64,000 nucleotides of DNA from CAVQBJ01 sp963819075 (GCA_963819075.1 CAWFUP010000002.1:496001-560000), one strand, 5' to 3'; shown: positions 8,203 through 16,789, counted from the stretch's first letter. Notes: generated from the letters alone by a model not told the origin. Program-made: numbers and translations.

Positions 8203-9885
8203 TCAAGGACCGGCGGCGTCCGGCGGCGGGTCGCCGCGGGGACCGTAGCGTTGCTCGCCGGCGCGACCTCGAGGGAGATCGAGCCCCTCGGCGAGCCACG
8301 TGGCCCACTTCTTCTTCAGCTTGACGACGGCGCCCTTCAGGTAGGGGCGGACGAGCTCGTCACGACGGCGCGGTCGGCGATCGCTGCGTCCAGCCAGCCA
8401 GCCGTTGGCCTGACAGACTCGGAGCCATTCCAGAACGAGCGCGACGTCAGCCATGAGTTGCTGCCACGGCTGGCCCTTGCGCCGGGGCCGGGTGTTGCGA
8501 TCGTCGCCGCCGACGCCGTAGTCCAAGCGCCAGGTGTGGTGGGGGTTCTCGAGGTTGAAATGGGCCTCGGCCGCCTCATGCCACGCGAGGCTCATCGGGT
8601 GGATGCCGACGGGAAGTCGCCGCGGGTCGGTGCTGCATGCGATGCGTCGCCGCCCGCCACACTTGCCCTCGGGGTTCACCGAGCACTCGTAGCGATAGTG
8701 CGCGTACTCCTCGGAGCGAAAGTCGACGAGGTGGCAGGGGTTACCGCACACAGGGCAGGTTGGGATGCCAAAGTGATCGTGGGTATCGATGTGGCTGTCC
8801 TGCCGGTAGAACGAGGTCTCGCGCGGCGGAAACACCGAGGCGACGCGATGCGTGCCGTGGGCCTCGTAGACCGCGCGCACCGCGAATCCCTTGTCGGCCG
8901 TGACAAAGCGCGGCGCCTTGCCGAGATGGCTGATGACCTCGTCCAAGTGTTCCAACCAGATGTTGAACTCGTTGATCGAGGCCGATTCCACGAGGCACAG
9001 CAGCACCGCACCGGTACAGATATCCACCACTTTGAGGTTGTAGAACCCCAACCAGAATTTTCCGTGGCGATGGAAGCGGACACCCGCGGTGGTGTCGAGG
9101 AAGCGGTACCAGTGACCACCGACCGGCTGGCCTCCCTTCATCTTGGACGCCAGTAGTACGTATACCCATCGGCGCTTGCGGCCACTGGGCAACGTCTCGG
9201 TGTCGGTTCGCACCCGTGAGACGTCGCCAGTGGCCAGACGGCTGACGTCTCCCGGCGGGGGGATCGGTGGCGCGCGCTCGGGATCTACGTCGTCGACGTC
9301 TTCGTTGCGCTGTTGGCGTGCTTCGCCGGCGCTCATAGCCTTGGCCCCGCCGCCGCGGCGGCGCGCTTCGCGCATGGCCTCGGCGCACTCGAGCTCGTCC
9401 AGGCCGTCGAGGTTAGGCCCGTAGTAGTGCAGCGCTGCGTAAACCCCGGCCTCGGTGCAGTCGATGGCCACCCCAGTCCCGATCTCGGGGACGTGTCGCT
9501 GTGCCTGGGCGATCAGCTTCTGCGCGCATGTCCGGAACGCGCGGTGGTACAGCTCAAGTTCGACGAGTCGGTTGTAGGAGGTCTTGGCCGACGGAATCTT
9601 GACAAAGCCGCATGCCTTCCAGAACGCTTCGTCGTCGCACTTGGAGGCCCAGAACGGCTCGATGAGCTCGCACTCCATGACCATGCACATCATCACGAGG
9701 GGCCAGCATCCGGGCAGCCGAAGACGCCCGTCTGGATGGCTGGTGTCCAGCTCGAGTAGGTCTTTGAAGATCTGCGGCTGCGAGCGGATCAGCTTGATCA
9801 GCCTCAGGCTGCTCTTGCGCCCTGGCACGCGCGACAGCAACCGCGCGTTGAGCAGCCGGTAGACGGGTTGTTCCCAATCGCTCAC
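8203..9885 (-). CDS. DDE-type transposase (IS4/IS1182-like) with zinc ribbon
   Basis: A transposase of about 560 residues that would cut and join DNA of its own element. Counting from an upstream GTG at 9903, the likely catalytic acids are Asp148 (VAIDCTEAG), Asp337 (FVTADKGF) and a Glu near 443-446 (LAWHEAAEAHFN), the RNase-H-fold pattern. Between the last two acids lies a Cys cluster (CPVC at 383-386, Cys390, 407 and 415) that looks like a zinc ribbon. A repeated GDVSR motif lies near residue 220. I take the GTG at 9885 (VSDWEQPVYRL). I could not find terminal inverted repeats or target duplications, so the element limits are unknown. It is the only clear mobility gene in the accessory region. 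Confidence 0.75.
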   Translation of the reverse strand: MSDWEQPVYRLLNARLLSRVPGRKSSLRLIKLIRSQPQIFKDLLELDTSHPDGRLRLPGCWPLVMMCMVMECELIEPFWASKCDDEAFWKACGFVKIPSAKTSYNRLVELELYHRAFRTCAQKLIAQAQRHVPEIGTGVAIDCTEAGVYAALHYYGPNLDGLDELECAEAMREARRRGGGAKAMSAGEARQQRNEDVDDVDPERAPPIPPPGDVSRLATGDVSRVRTDTETLPSGRKRRWVYVLLASKMKGGQPVGGHWYRFLDTTAGVRFHRHGKFWLGFYNLKVVDICTGAVLLCLVESASINEFNIWLEHLDEVISHLGKAPRFVTADKGFAVRAVYEAHGTHRVASVFPPRETSFYRQDSHIDTHDHFGIPTCPVCGNPCHLVDFRSEEYAHYRYECSVNPEGKCGGRRRIACSTDPRRLPVGIHPMSLAWHEAAEAHFNLENPHHTWRLDYGVGGDDRNTRPRRKGQPWQQLMADVALVLEWLRVCQANGWLAGRSDRRPRRRDELVRPYLKGAVVKLKKKWATWLAEGLDLPRGRAGEQRYGPRGDPPPDAAGP

Positions 9886-9903
9886 GGCGCAGCGACCCTC
9901 CAC

Positions 9904-10290
9904 GCTTCACTTCGGCTCGCTGCGTGGCATGCGGCCGTTCCCGTACTAGGGCAGATGTTGCTCTCCTCCTGCGAGGTCGGTTGCGCGCCCACGTCCGTCT
10001 CGGTCGCGCCGCTAGCCCCTGTCGCGCTTACCGCGCAAGGACCTGTCGCCGTCAGCCGGTTCGCACCGGCCTAGGCGCAACTCCCGTCTCCCACTGCCGG
10101 CCGGCTAAGTGCCAGTCGGCGCCACAACCAGTACATCAAGGCCCGCGGGCCTTTGCCACCGTATGAACAACGCCCACCTGTTCGCTGAACTGTTCAGGCG
10201 AGGGCAGGGCAGGCGACCTCGCTGACGAATGTGCCCAAGACGGTCTCGCCGATGTTCGCGGCGAACCGCTGCGCACGACCGAACGCCGCC
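9904..10290. other. Non-coding stretch upstream of transposase
   Basis: No convincing gene. It holds a small hairpin at 10055-10070 (GCCGGT/ACCGGC) and a 16-base perfect palindrome at 10138-10153, and no open frame with protein-like composition. It may contain the right end of the transposase element and the promoter of the MarR-like gene. Confidence 0.35.
10138..10153. repeat. Perfect 16-base palindrome
   Basis: AAGGCCCGCGGGCCTT reads the same on both strands and lies about 150 bases upstream of the MarR-like regulator. It could be an operator or a compact terminator hairpin. Confidence 0.4.
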
Positions 10291-10701
10291 ATGCCCGAGA
10301 TTGACGACGACGACATCGCCAACGCCATGCTCGCCATTGCCGTCGCGAACCGACGCCTGTGGCCGGCGCAGACCAGGTGGGAGCATCGGGGAGAGCGGCC
10401 CCTGAACGCGACGCAGAAGCAGACCCTGATGATGCTGTCGGGCTTGCACCCCGAGCTCGGCCGCGACGAGATCGCCAGGCGGCTTTACGTCGACGAGACG
10501 GCCGTCCATCACGCGATGCGCGAGCTGTTGCGCCGCAGGCTCGTGATGTCTCATGGACGTCATCCCGTGGATCACCGGCGGAAGGTGCAGAACGTCACTC
10601 CCGCGGGCCACGTCGTGTTCCTTGACATGCTCGTCGAGGCACGCCCCGTCATGGAAGACCTCGTTCGCCAGGGCGAAAAAACGGGTCGCCTGTGGCTCTG
10701 A
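10291..10701 (+). CDS. MarR-like winged-helix regulator
   Basis: A cytoplasmic DNA-binding protein of about 136 residues. The central segment has the winged-helix pattern of MarR proteins: ATQKQTLMMLS, then GRDEIARRLYVDETAVHHAMRE as the HTH, then RRRLVMSHGRHPVDHRRK as the wing with the typical DHR, and a C-terminal dimerisation helix. I prefer the ATG at 10291 (MPEIDDDD); a GTG at 10231 would add 20 residues. The regulated genes and ligand are unknown. A second MarR-like gene lies at 11198. Confidence 0.65.
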   Translation: MPEIDDDDIANAMLAIAVANRRLWPAQTRWEHRGERPLNATQKQTLMMLSGLHPELGRDEIARRLYVDETAVHHAMRELLRRRLVMSHGRHPVDHRRKVQNVTPAGHVVFLDMLVEARPVMEDLVRQGEKTGRLWL

Positions 10702-10727
10702 GCGCGACCGCGTGGCCGAGCCGAGGT

Positions 10728-11024
10728 TCACAGCAGCTCCCGCATCAGCTCGAGCGCCTTGCGCTCGGCGGTGAGCACCGTGGCGGGCGCGACGTCCCAG
10801 CGGGCGCCGATCTCTCTGAGGCTGAGTGGCGCCACGCCGAGCAGTCCGTAGCGCAGCACCAGGACCTCCTTGGATCGTGGCTCGGGTAACGCGCGCAGCG
10901 CCCGGTACAGGGATGGCACCAGAGCTCGCTGCATGGCTTCCTCGGCCACGTCGTCATCGCCGGGCACGTGGTTGGCGTTGGCGCCGAGGATGGCTCGCGG
11001 GATGCAGGCAGGGGAGCTGGTCAT
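10728..11024 (-). CDS. Stand-alone sigma-70 region 4 protein
   Basis: A 98-residue protein whose last 55 residues match region 4 of RpoD-type sigma factors: LPEPRSKEVLVLRYGLLG, then LSLREIGARWDVAPATVLTA as the helix-turn-helix that would read the -35 element, then ERKALELMREL. Regions 1 to 3 are absent and the ATG at 11024 leaves only a short acidic leader. It could be a decayed sigma factor, a modulator that contacts RNA polymerase or DNA, or part of a split sigma factor. It converges on the MarR-like gene at 10291. Confidence 0.65.
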   Translation of the reverse strand: MTSSPACIPRAILGANANHVPGDDDVAEEAMQRALVPSLYRALRALPEPRSKEVLVLRYGLLGVAPLSLREIGARWDVAPATVLTAERKALELMRELL

Positions 11025-11197
11025 GACCGGGACCTCGCGATGGTCTGGGGTTGGCGTATAGACGCCGACGACGAGGCCTGCCGGCGATGTGGATCCGGAC
11101 GACCGGGCTGTCCCACCCGGGCCGCGGATTTAGCTGGCTGTACCAACCATTATCGCCTAGAAGGGGAGTTGCGTTTGCCGCCGTATTCGAGTTTTAG

Positions 11198-11560
11198 ATG
11201 CGCTGCGACGATCCTCAGCTCGCGCTGGTCGAGGCGCCCCGGCTCGTGCGCGAGCTGTATGGGGCGCGGGCCGAGAGTGGAGCGGCGCCCTCGGCCGTGC
11301 AGCTTCAGGTGCTCGTGTGCGTGGGGGAGCGCCCAGGCGATCGCATAGAGGATGTGGCCGTGCGGCTGGGGCTGGACGAGTCAACGGTCAGCCACGCGTT
11401 GCGCCGGCTGCTGGCACGCGGGCTGGTCGAGGAGCGCAAATCGAGCGTTGATGCTCGCCGCCGCGAACGCCAACTGACCGCGGCCGGCAAGAAGATGAGG
11501 ACCGAGACCGTGGAGAAGGCGCGAAGGCTGATCGCCGAGATCCAGCGTCGCTACGACTGA
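11198..11560 (+). CDS. MarR-family winged-helix regulator
   Basis: A 120-residue regulator with a complete winged helix: LQVLVCVGERPGDRIEDVA, the HTH LGLDESTVSHALRRLLARG, then LVEERKSSVDARRRERQLT as the wing with the MarR DxR signature, and a C-terminal helix. The N-terminal dimer helix is short. It begins with an ATG 40 bases after a weak AT-richer stretch. Target and ligand are unknown. Confidence 0.75.
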   Translation: MRCDDPQLALVEAPRLVRELYGARAESGAAPSAVQLQVLVCVGERPGDRIEDVAVRLGLDESTVSHALRRLLARGLVEERKSSVDARRRERQLTAAGKKMRTETVEKARRLIAEIQRRYD

Positions 11561-11737
11561 ACAGGCCGGGCTGGCGGTGAGATGATGAGGGTGAGCGCCG
11601 CGCCTTCACCCGCCCGTCCGGGCGCAGCCGCAAGGCCAACCGAACCGCGCGCGGCGCTCCCCACCCCATCGATGTCGCTGCGCCCCACAGGGAGCGGCGA
11701 CGTCGCCCTATGTTCTCGATCTCGAGGGGGAGTCGTC

Positions 11738-12292
11738 ATGTCGTCAATCTGGCCGCTGCCTGGCGGCAGCCCTCGTGACTCGTTCTTCGCGTTCTTGGGC
11801 GGGATCGTCTCCAAGCCCGTGCTCGCCACGCTGGAGACCGACGCCTCAGGGCCGGTCGCGATCCTGCGAGCGCCGCTGCTGCGAGTGGAGGTGATCGAGG
11901 ACTACGGCGGCGTGGCGTACCTGGGGTTCGACGACGAGCCGTACGGGACGCGGCTCGTGGTTCCGCTGCAGGAGCTGTGCTCGTGTGGGCCGGACGACCT
12001 GAACCCCGAGGTCGCGGTGCTGGACTACGACTGCTCGAGGATCGAGCTGAAGGACGTCAGCCCCGAGGCTCGCGTCCGGCACTATCAGCGTCTCGCCAAC
12101 CAGGTGCTCGCCCTGTCGCCCGGCGCTTATCGGCGCCGTCAGTGCTCGTTACTGGCCGCCACGATCAATCACGCGATCGTCGAAATCGACGATCTGCTGC
12201 TGGTCACGCAACTCGGGGAACTCGTTGCAGCGCTGGTGTGCGCAGCCGAAGTGGAGCAGCCCGCTGGCGACGATGACGCAACGCCCGGGTAG
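11738..12292 (+). CDS. Hypothetical protein
   Basis: A protein of 184 residues not recognised. I chose the ATG at 11738 because GAGGGGGA sits 6-13 bases before it; the frame is open further upstream but that stretch is low-complexity. The N-terminal half has alternating hydrophobic residues suggestive of beta strands (VEVIEDYGGVAYLGF, TRLVVPLQEL). The C-terminal half is helical (RHYQRLANQVLALS, HAIVEIDDLLLVTQLGELV) and ends acidic. No signal peptide or membrane segment is visible. Confidence 0.5.
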   Translation: MSSIWPLPGGSPRDSFFAFLGGIVSKPVLATLETDASGPVAILRAPLLRVEVIEDYGGVAYLGFDDEPYGTRLVVPLQELCSCGPDDLNPEVAVLDYDCSRIELKDVSPEARVRHYQRLANQVLALSPGAYRRRQCSLLAATINHAIVEIDDLLLVTQLGELVAALVCAAEVEQPAGDDDATPG

Positions 12293-12559
12293 GAGCCTCA
12301 GGTCACTAGGTTCCTGATCTCCGCGCCCACGGGACCGACAAGTTGGCCGGGCAAGGCCAGGGCGGGACGCTTCATAACAAGGCTTACGTAGAGCGGGGAC
12401 GGATACTCATCGCGCATGATCGGAGCTAAGCCCCCGGCCGATCGCCCGCGGCCGGCGGGCGCGAGCAACCGGGATGGGGTTCTCGTCCTCGGGGTGGGTC
12501 AGCGGAGGCCGACCGTCGGGCCAGTTGACGCTTCCTCACCGGTGTGAGTTCATGTGTAG

Positions 12560-13054
12560 ATGAACGTCGTACCCGAAGCCCCGACTTCGCCTACGCCCGC
12601 AGGCCAATCGTCGGGCGCGTTCCGGCCGAAGGTTGCCGTCCTCGCCGCCGCCACGCTGTTCGTCAGCATCAACATCTGGACCGGATGTCCGCTGGTGGCG
12701 GTGTACATCGGCTCCCACGTCGAATACTGGGCCGGCGCCCCAAGCCCATCCAACGGCGTCACGATGACCGCCGTCTTCGCCGTGGTCATCGTGCTGGCAC
12801 TACTCGTGTTTGGCATGGCCTGGGCACTCATCCGCCTCGGCAACGCCTATGACCGCTTGGTCGGCCGGCCGCCCGGGGCACGTCATACTTCGCCTTGGCT
12901 ACGCAGCCTGCGCGGAGAGCGCGAAGATGCCGCGCGCGAGCGGCAGCAAATCTCGCTGCCAGAACGGATCGTCGTCTTCAGCGTGCTGGCTTGTGCGCTG
13001 ACCTTCGAGGTCTGGTTCTTCTTCTTCGCCGGCTCGTCGCTGCCGCACAACTGA
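12560..13054 (+). CDS. Membrane protein with three helices, unknown
   Basis: A 164-residue protein of unknown function. It has a Pro-rich N-terminus, then hydrophobic helices at about 25-50, 68-95 and 133-155, and a basic, Arg-rich cytoplasmic loop between the second and third. It starts with ATG at 12560. A TTGACG at about 12522 could be its -35 box, but no good -10 follows at the right distance. No family motif is recognised. Confidence 0.55.
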   Translation: MNVVPEAPTSPTPAGQSSGAFRPKVAVLAAATLFVSINIWTGCPLVAVYIGSHVEYWAGAPSPSNGVTMTAVFAVVIVLALLVFGMAWALIRLGNAYDRLVGRPPGARHTSPWLRSLRGEREDAARERQQISLPERIVVFSVLACALTFEVWFFFFAGSSLPHN

Positions 13055-13244
13055 GCGGAAGCGCCATGCTGCGGAGCGCTCAAGCCGGTTGCGCCCTAAA
13101 CGGCCGCCGATAGCCTAGATCTGCCCTCGCGCCGCCGTAGTCGCGTCCGGTTGCGCGATTAGTCGATAGGTGGGCGCACGAGCACCACCGACGAGGCCGC
13201 CCTGAGCGCCGCCCTCCGTGCCGAGCCGGCCGGCGAGGCCAGCC

Positions 13245-13727
13245 TCAGCAGAGACCGACCTTCCTGCCGGCGTATTCAGCTTGGCCAGGGGTGTACTGAT
13301 CGCCTGCCGAGGAGGAGAGCTGCTGGACCAGATCCTGGCATGAGAACGACTGCGTTTGGAGGTAGTTCTTTGCTGCCTGCACGGCCTCCTGATACCAGTC
13401 CACCTTGATGTGTTCCACGGCGAACACGGCATCCGCGTACGGGTATCCATCGCCAGCCGATGACGAGAGCTGCTGAATCAGGCCCAGCTTCGAGAACGCC
13501 TGGGTGCTGAGGTAGTTCTGAGCGGCGGTGATCGCGTTCTGCTGAGATGGCGTGTACTGCGGTCCAGACGGAGCGGCGGGACTGCTTTGCGCGGGCGCAC
13601 TCCCGCCGCCGCTCGCGGGCGCGCTGCTGCTGCTAGACGAGCTGCTGCCTGATGCCGCGAGCGCGACGAGGATGGCGACACACGCCACGACCGACGCGGC
13701 GGTTCTCATGTTCAGCCTGAACGTCAC
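13245..13727 (-). CDS. Ltp-like secreted protein with two host-surface repeats
   Basis: A 160-residue exported protein with two copies of the Ltp-type repeat (host cell surface-exposed lipoprotein family): NAITAAQNYLSTQAFSKLGL and EAVQAAKNYLQTQSFSCQDL, each followed by IQQLSSSAG or VQQLSSSAG. In phage TP-J34 an Ltp lipoprotein blocks superinfection by other phages; most chromosomal relatives are uncharacterised. A signal-like helix (about 8-27) is followed by a Ser run. The lipobox Cys is missing (LAASGSS where LAAC is expected), so the protein would be released or held by the helix. It lies just downstream of a membrane-protein gene on the same strand. Confidence 0.72.
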   Translation of the reverse strand: MTFRLNMRTAASVVACVAILVALAASGSSSSSSSSAPASGGGSAPAQSSPAAPSGPQYTPSQQNAITAAQNYLSTQAFSKLGLIQQLSSSAGDGYPYADAVFAVEHIKVDWYQEAVQAAKNYLQTQSFSCQDLVQQLSSSAGDQYTPGQAEYAGRKVGLC

Positions 13728-13733
13728 CTGCTC

Positions 13734-14273
13734 TCACCTGCCTCCCCCGGCAAGCCCAAGCGAGCGACCCGGATTGTAGTTATCGACGTGCTCAACAGAG
13801 ACCAACGGCGCGCCGCCGCCGCGAGCTCGGTTCCGGATGAGCAAGAACGGCGCGAGGGAAACGACGAGAGCGAGCAGGTCGCTCCGATCGCGCGAAACCA
13901 ATATGGGCCGGATCCCCAGCGCGCCGCCGTGGGAGACCGTCTGGAGGGGCCAGCGGATAGCTCCCACCGCCCAGGCGTACGCGTCATTGCCGGCGGGAGT
14001 GACCTTCACAAAGACGAAGCCGACCACGCTAATGGCTACCCACAGGAGAGCGTCGTCTCGCCAGATCAGCGGCTTGTGGCAGATGCGGCGCAGGATCTCC
14101 GCCGATGACAGGAGTCCGATGGGGAGCAGAACGAGCCCGGCGCAGTCGGACAACTTCCCCGTGACGAATCCGGGCCAGGCCGCTTTGAGCCAGCGGTCGT
14201 TGACCACTAGAACCGCGAGCGAGATCAAGGCAGCGGGGTGAAGCGCAAGTTCTCCCGCGGTGATCTTCTTCAC
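13734..14273 (-). CDS. Polytopic membrane protein, unknown
   Basis: A 179-residue protein with about four hydrophobic helices. Distinct polar motifs lie at membrane edges: FVTGKLSDCAGL after the first helix and SRDRSDLLALVV near the last. I recall similar GKLSDFAGL-type membrane proteins of unknown function in diverse bacteria but cannot name the family. The start is GTG at 14273. The Ltp-like gene begins seven bases after its stop, so the two are probably one transcript. Confidence 0.5.
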   Translation of the reverse strand: MKKITAGELALHPAALISLAVLVVNDRWLKAAWPGFVTGKLSDCAGLVLLPIGLLSSAEILRRICHKPLIWRDDALLWVAISVVGFVFVKVTPAGNDAYAWAVGAIRWPLQTVSHGGALGIRPILVSRDRSDLLALVVSLAPFLLIRNRARGGGAPLVSVEHVDNYNPGRSLGLAGGGR

Positions 14274-14358
14274 GCGCGCTAGCCTACGCCGTCCGCGCCG
14301 TCGTCGTCTCTCGGCGAGGGGTACCAGCCCGAGCGTCGGCGGGAGCCCCGCGGCTGGC

Positions 14359-14694
14359 TCATCGCTCCTCGCTCGCAGTCGCCGCGGACAACAGCCGCTG
14401 CTTCTGATGCTCGTACTCCTCGTCGGTCAGTGCACCCGACTGGCGCAAGCGATTGAGCCGCTCGAGCTGGTCGAGGTAGTCCACGCCGGCTGAGGTGTCG
14501 ATCGGAGCAGCCTGCCGCTCCTCAGCTTTGGACGGCAGCAGGATCAGCACCAGTAGCGCGAAGATCCCGAACAGGAACGCCAGCCCACCCCACACTCCCG
14601 GCCGCCGACCGCGGTCGTCCGCTACGCGCCACGCAATCACGACGATCGCAATCGCCACAACCAGGTAGACGACCACCAATGCCATCCCCGTCAC
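14359..14694 (-). CDS. Membrane protein with C-terminal SHOCT domain
   Basis: A 111-residue protein. Two hydrophobic helices (about 5-23 and 34-53) precede a C-terminal SHOCT motif, DQLERLNRLRQSGALTDEEY followed by EHQKQRLL. SHOCT is a short oligomerisation motif at the ends of many bacterial proteins. The overall form, two helices plus SHOCT, is common in actinobacteria and its role is unknown. It is divergent from the XRE regulator. Confidence 0.65.
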   Translation of the reverse strand: MTGMALVVVYLVVAIAIVVIAWRVADDRGRRPGVWGGLAFLFGIFALLVLILLPSKAEERQAAPIDTSAGVDYLDQLERLNRLRQSGALTDEEYEHQKQRLLSAATASEER

Positions 14695-14831
14695 CCTCCC
14701 GCTGTCGTTCTCGGTACTGCGCGATGCGTACCAGCGAGGGCGTCGAGCATCGCGAGAACGTAGCAGTCGCGGGGGAACATGTCTACCCTGTCACCAGATC
14801 CCGCCGACAGGACTGGGAGCATCCTCGAGCA

Positions 14832-15065
14832 GTGCCACGACGAACGCAGGCCGACCCGATATCTCAGGCATTCGGCGCGCGCGTGCGCGAGATCCGACAG
14901 CAGCGCGGCGAAACTCTCCCAACCGTGGCTGGCCGCATCGCCCGCATGGACCCCAAGTACCTCGGCGAGATCGAGCGGGGCTGGCACGCCCCGACCATCC
15001 CGACGGCGAAGAGGATCGCCGATGCGCTTGAGGTGAGTCTCGCGGAGCTGGTACGGGGCCTGTAG
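14832..15065 (+). CDS. XRE-family helix-turn-helix protein
   Basis: A small Cro/CI-type DNA-binding protein. The HTH covers almost the whole chain: FGARVREIRQQRGETLPTVA, then RIARMDPKYLGEIERGWHAP, then TAKRIADALEVSLAELV. The first HTH helix follows GTG at 14832; starts up to 14679 are possible but add residues without family resemblance. It may regulate itself or the genes that follow, starting with the SHOCT protein at 15214. Confidence 0.65.
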   Translation: MPRRTQADPISQAFGARVREIRQQRGETLPTVAGRIARMDPKYLGEIERGWHAPTIPTAKRIADALEVSLAELVRGL

Positions 15066-15125
15066 CGACGGAGAGGGCCGTCACCGACGTCGGTGGACTA
15101 CCCCCGAAGGAACCTAATGGGCCGT

Positions 15126-15154
15126 TTGGCGATCGGCCGTCCCCAGATTATGCT
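15126..15154 (+). promoter_or_regulatory. Promoter copy 1 of a repeated element
   Basis: TTGGCG at 15126-15131 and TATGCT at 15149-15154 with a 17-base spacer, preceded by a conserved GGAACCTAATGG. The same arrangement recurs at 16755 and 17498. Here the start codon of the next gene is about 60 bases downstream behind an AAAGGA ribosome-binding site, so this transcript would have a leader. Confidence 0.6.
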
Positions 15155-15213
15155 CGACGTGCAGCACATCGCTCGCGGCACCCGACTCCACGCGCCATCT
15201 CAAAGGACGAAAT

Positions 15214-15672
15214 ATGACCAAGCTGACCGACGAGCTCGCAATCGACCTACCACTGGACGCTGCATCCTTGGCCTGCCGCAGCGCGATCGCAACCGTCGGC
15301 TGGAACATCAAGTCGGTAGGGCCACATCGCATCGTGCCAAAGATCGGCGTTGGGCTCACCCGCTGGCCGTCGAAGATCGAGGTACTCCTGGCACAGGCGG
15401 ACGAGTCGCGGACGACTGTGACGCTGAACGGGAGCATCGGCGGCTACGGTCCGATCCAGAAGAACCATCTGAAAGGCGAAATGAATCGGCTGCGAAATGC
15501 CATCGAAGTCGCGGCGGCGCAGACTCCACGCACGGAGGTTCTGACCAACGACGGTGCGAACCATGGTGAACCTGTGGAGCAACTTCGCAAGCTGGGAGAA
15601 CTGCGAGACGCTGGCGTGCTCACCGACGCCGAGTTCGAGACCAAGAAGGCCGACCTGCTTAGTCGCATCTGA
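15214..15672 (+). CDS. Hypothetical protein with C-terminal SHOCT domain
   Basis: A 152-residue cytoplasmic-looking protein. The first about 95 residues form an alternating pattern with VGWNIKSVGPHRIVPKIGV and SKIEVLLAQADESRTTVTLN, resembling small beta-rich domains seen in other SHOCT proteins. The C-terminus is a SHOCT motif (VEQLRKLGELRDAGVLTDAE). It starts at ATG 15214 behind AAAGGA. It follows promoter copy 1. Confidence 0.6.
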   Translation: MTKLTDELAIDLPLDAASLACRSAIATVGWNIKSVGPHRIVPKIGVGLTRWPSKIEVLLAQADESRTTVTLNGSIGGYGPIQKNHLKGEMNRLRNAIEVAAAQTPRTEVLTNDGANHGEPVEQLRKLGELRDAGVLTDAEFETKKADLLSRI

Positions 15673-15713
15673 CTGGTAGGGCTCTCAACTCGGAGCATCC
15701 AAGGAGACGGCAA

Positions 15714-16448
15714 GTGGGCCTCGGACGCTGGTATTGGAGACACAACAGCTTTTGGTCTGACGCAGACAGACGTCGTTACCGGGCCCGTCAAGCTCAGAAG
15801 CGCCGGGAGGTGGGCGCTCGGCAGAAAGCCCAGAGGCAGGCCGCGCTGCGTCACCAGGTGGACACAGAGATACGGGCGCATCTGGCCGCAACCGGCAGGG
15901 CTGGCCTCACAGCGCAGGAGGTCCGAGATATCGAACTTCAGCTTCGGGCCTCAACGATGTCGAACGCGGAGATCAGCGAGCGAATGGCTGCCGTGCGCTT
16001 CTGGCGCGGGACAGGCGCAGTCCAGCGCCAGGCGTCGTCCGTCACGTCGCCCAGCCACCCGTCGCCGGCGACCCTAATGGCGACTCCGCACTCGACCCCA
16101 ATTGCTACTGCTGCTGGGCGCGGGAAGCCCTTGTGGGTGAAGGTCTGCGCGATCAGCGTCGGCGTCGTCTTCATACTGATCGGCGTGATCGGCGCGATCG
16201 TGCAGGGTTCACAACCGGCACCGCTCGTCCCCAGTGTGGTGCAAGAGTCATTGGACGTCGCCACGCAGCAATTAGATGCGACAGACATTTCGTATCAGTA
16301 CGCCGAGCTGGGCGGAGCGTCCGCGCCCGTCGTGCTCTCGAATTGGTTGGTGTGCAGCGTCTCCCCGCCGGTAGGCTCACGAGCGTCACACGTCACTCTG
16401 ACGGTAGTGGATACCGCTGGTTGGGCCGGTGGACCGACCACGTGTTAG
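15714..16448 (+). CDS. Single-pass membrane protein with a PASTA-like domain
   Basis: A 244-residue protein. The N-terminal part is basic and helical (about 1-100), followed by a Ser/Thr/Pro linker, one hydrophobic helix (about 141-163) and an extracytoplasmic domain. That domain reads VPSVVQESLDVATQQLDATD, then SVSPPVGSRAS and VTLTV, the layout of a PASTA module that in other proteins binds peptidoglycan fragments or beta-lactams. There is no kinase domain. GTG at 15714 follows AAGGAGACGG. It is separated from the SHOCT gene by 41 bases. Confidence 0.6.
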   Translation: MGLGRWYWRHNSFWSDADRRRYRARQAQKRREVGARQKAQRQAALRHQVDTEIRAHLAATGRAGLTAQEVRDIELQLRASTMSNAEISERMAAVRFWRGTGAVQRQASSVTSPSHPSPATLMATPHSTPIATAAGRGKPLWVKVCAISVGVVFILIGVIGAIVQGSQPAPLVPSVVQESLDVATQQLDATDISYQYAELGGASAPVVLSNWLVCSVSPPVGSRASHVTLTVVDTAGWAGGPTTC

Positions 16449-16754
16449 GCGATCAGGACTAGGTGGCAATCTCCGCCGAGATGGTCCGTCCGATCCGGCG
16501 CCGGGATGTGAGCAAACGAATGCGCGTCTGGGCCGCTCAGGCGCGTTGGGCGCGATTCAGCCAGGCTCCGAGACTTCCTGCTCGGCAGCCTGATCGCCGA
16601 CCGCGAACCAGTCGGGCGTTACGAGCTGGCTGACGCTCGCTGCGTTCGTGCCCGCTGGTGTCGCGCCAAGAGAGGTCTCTCTACCCGCAGCGTCAAGCGA
16701 ATAGCTCTGTCGCAACGGACGGCCGCGGTTCGCCGAAGGAACGTGATGGCCCGT
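16449..16754. other. Intergenic stretch before promoter copy 2
   Basis: About 306 bases with no gene I can support. A minus-strand frame is open across part of it but runs through promoter copy 2 and has no family resemblance. The conserved block GGAACGTGATGGCCCGTTT begins at 16738. Confidence 0.35.
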
Positions 16755-16783
16755 TTGGCGGTTCGTGTGGGCGCGATTATGCT
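16755..16783 (+). promoter_or_regulatory. Promoter copy 2, likely leaderless
   Basis: TTGGCG at 16755-16760 and TATGCT at 16778-16783, spacer 17. The ATG of the next gene begins at 16790, seven bases after the -10 box, where transcription should start, so the mRNA would have no leader. The surrounding 45-50 bases closely match copy 3. Confidence 0.65.
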
Positions 16784-16789
16784 CGGTAG

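Noticed and set aside
8203..9903. A defined insertion sequence with terminal repeats
   Set aside because: I looked for matching inverted ends around the transposase and found only two local hairpins on one side and an unrelated palindrome on the other.
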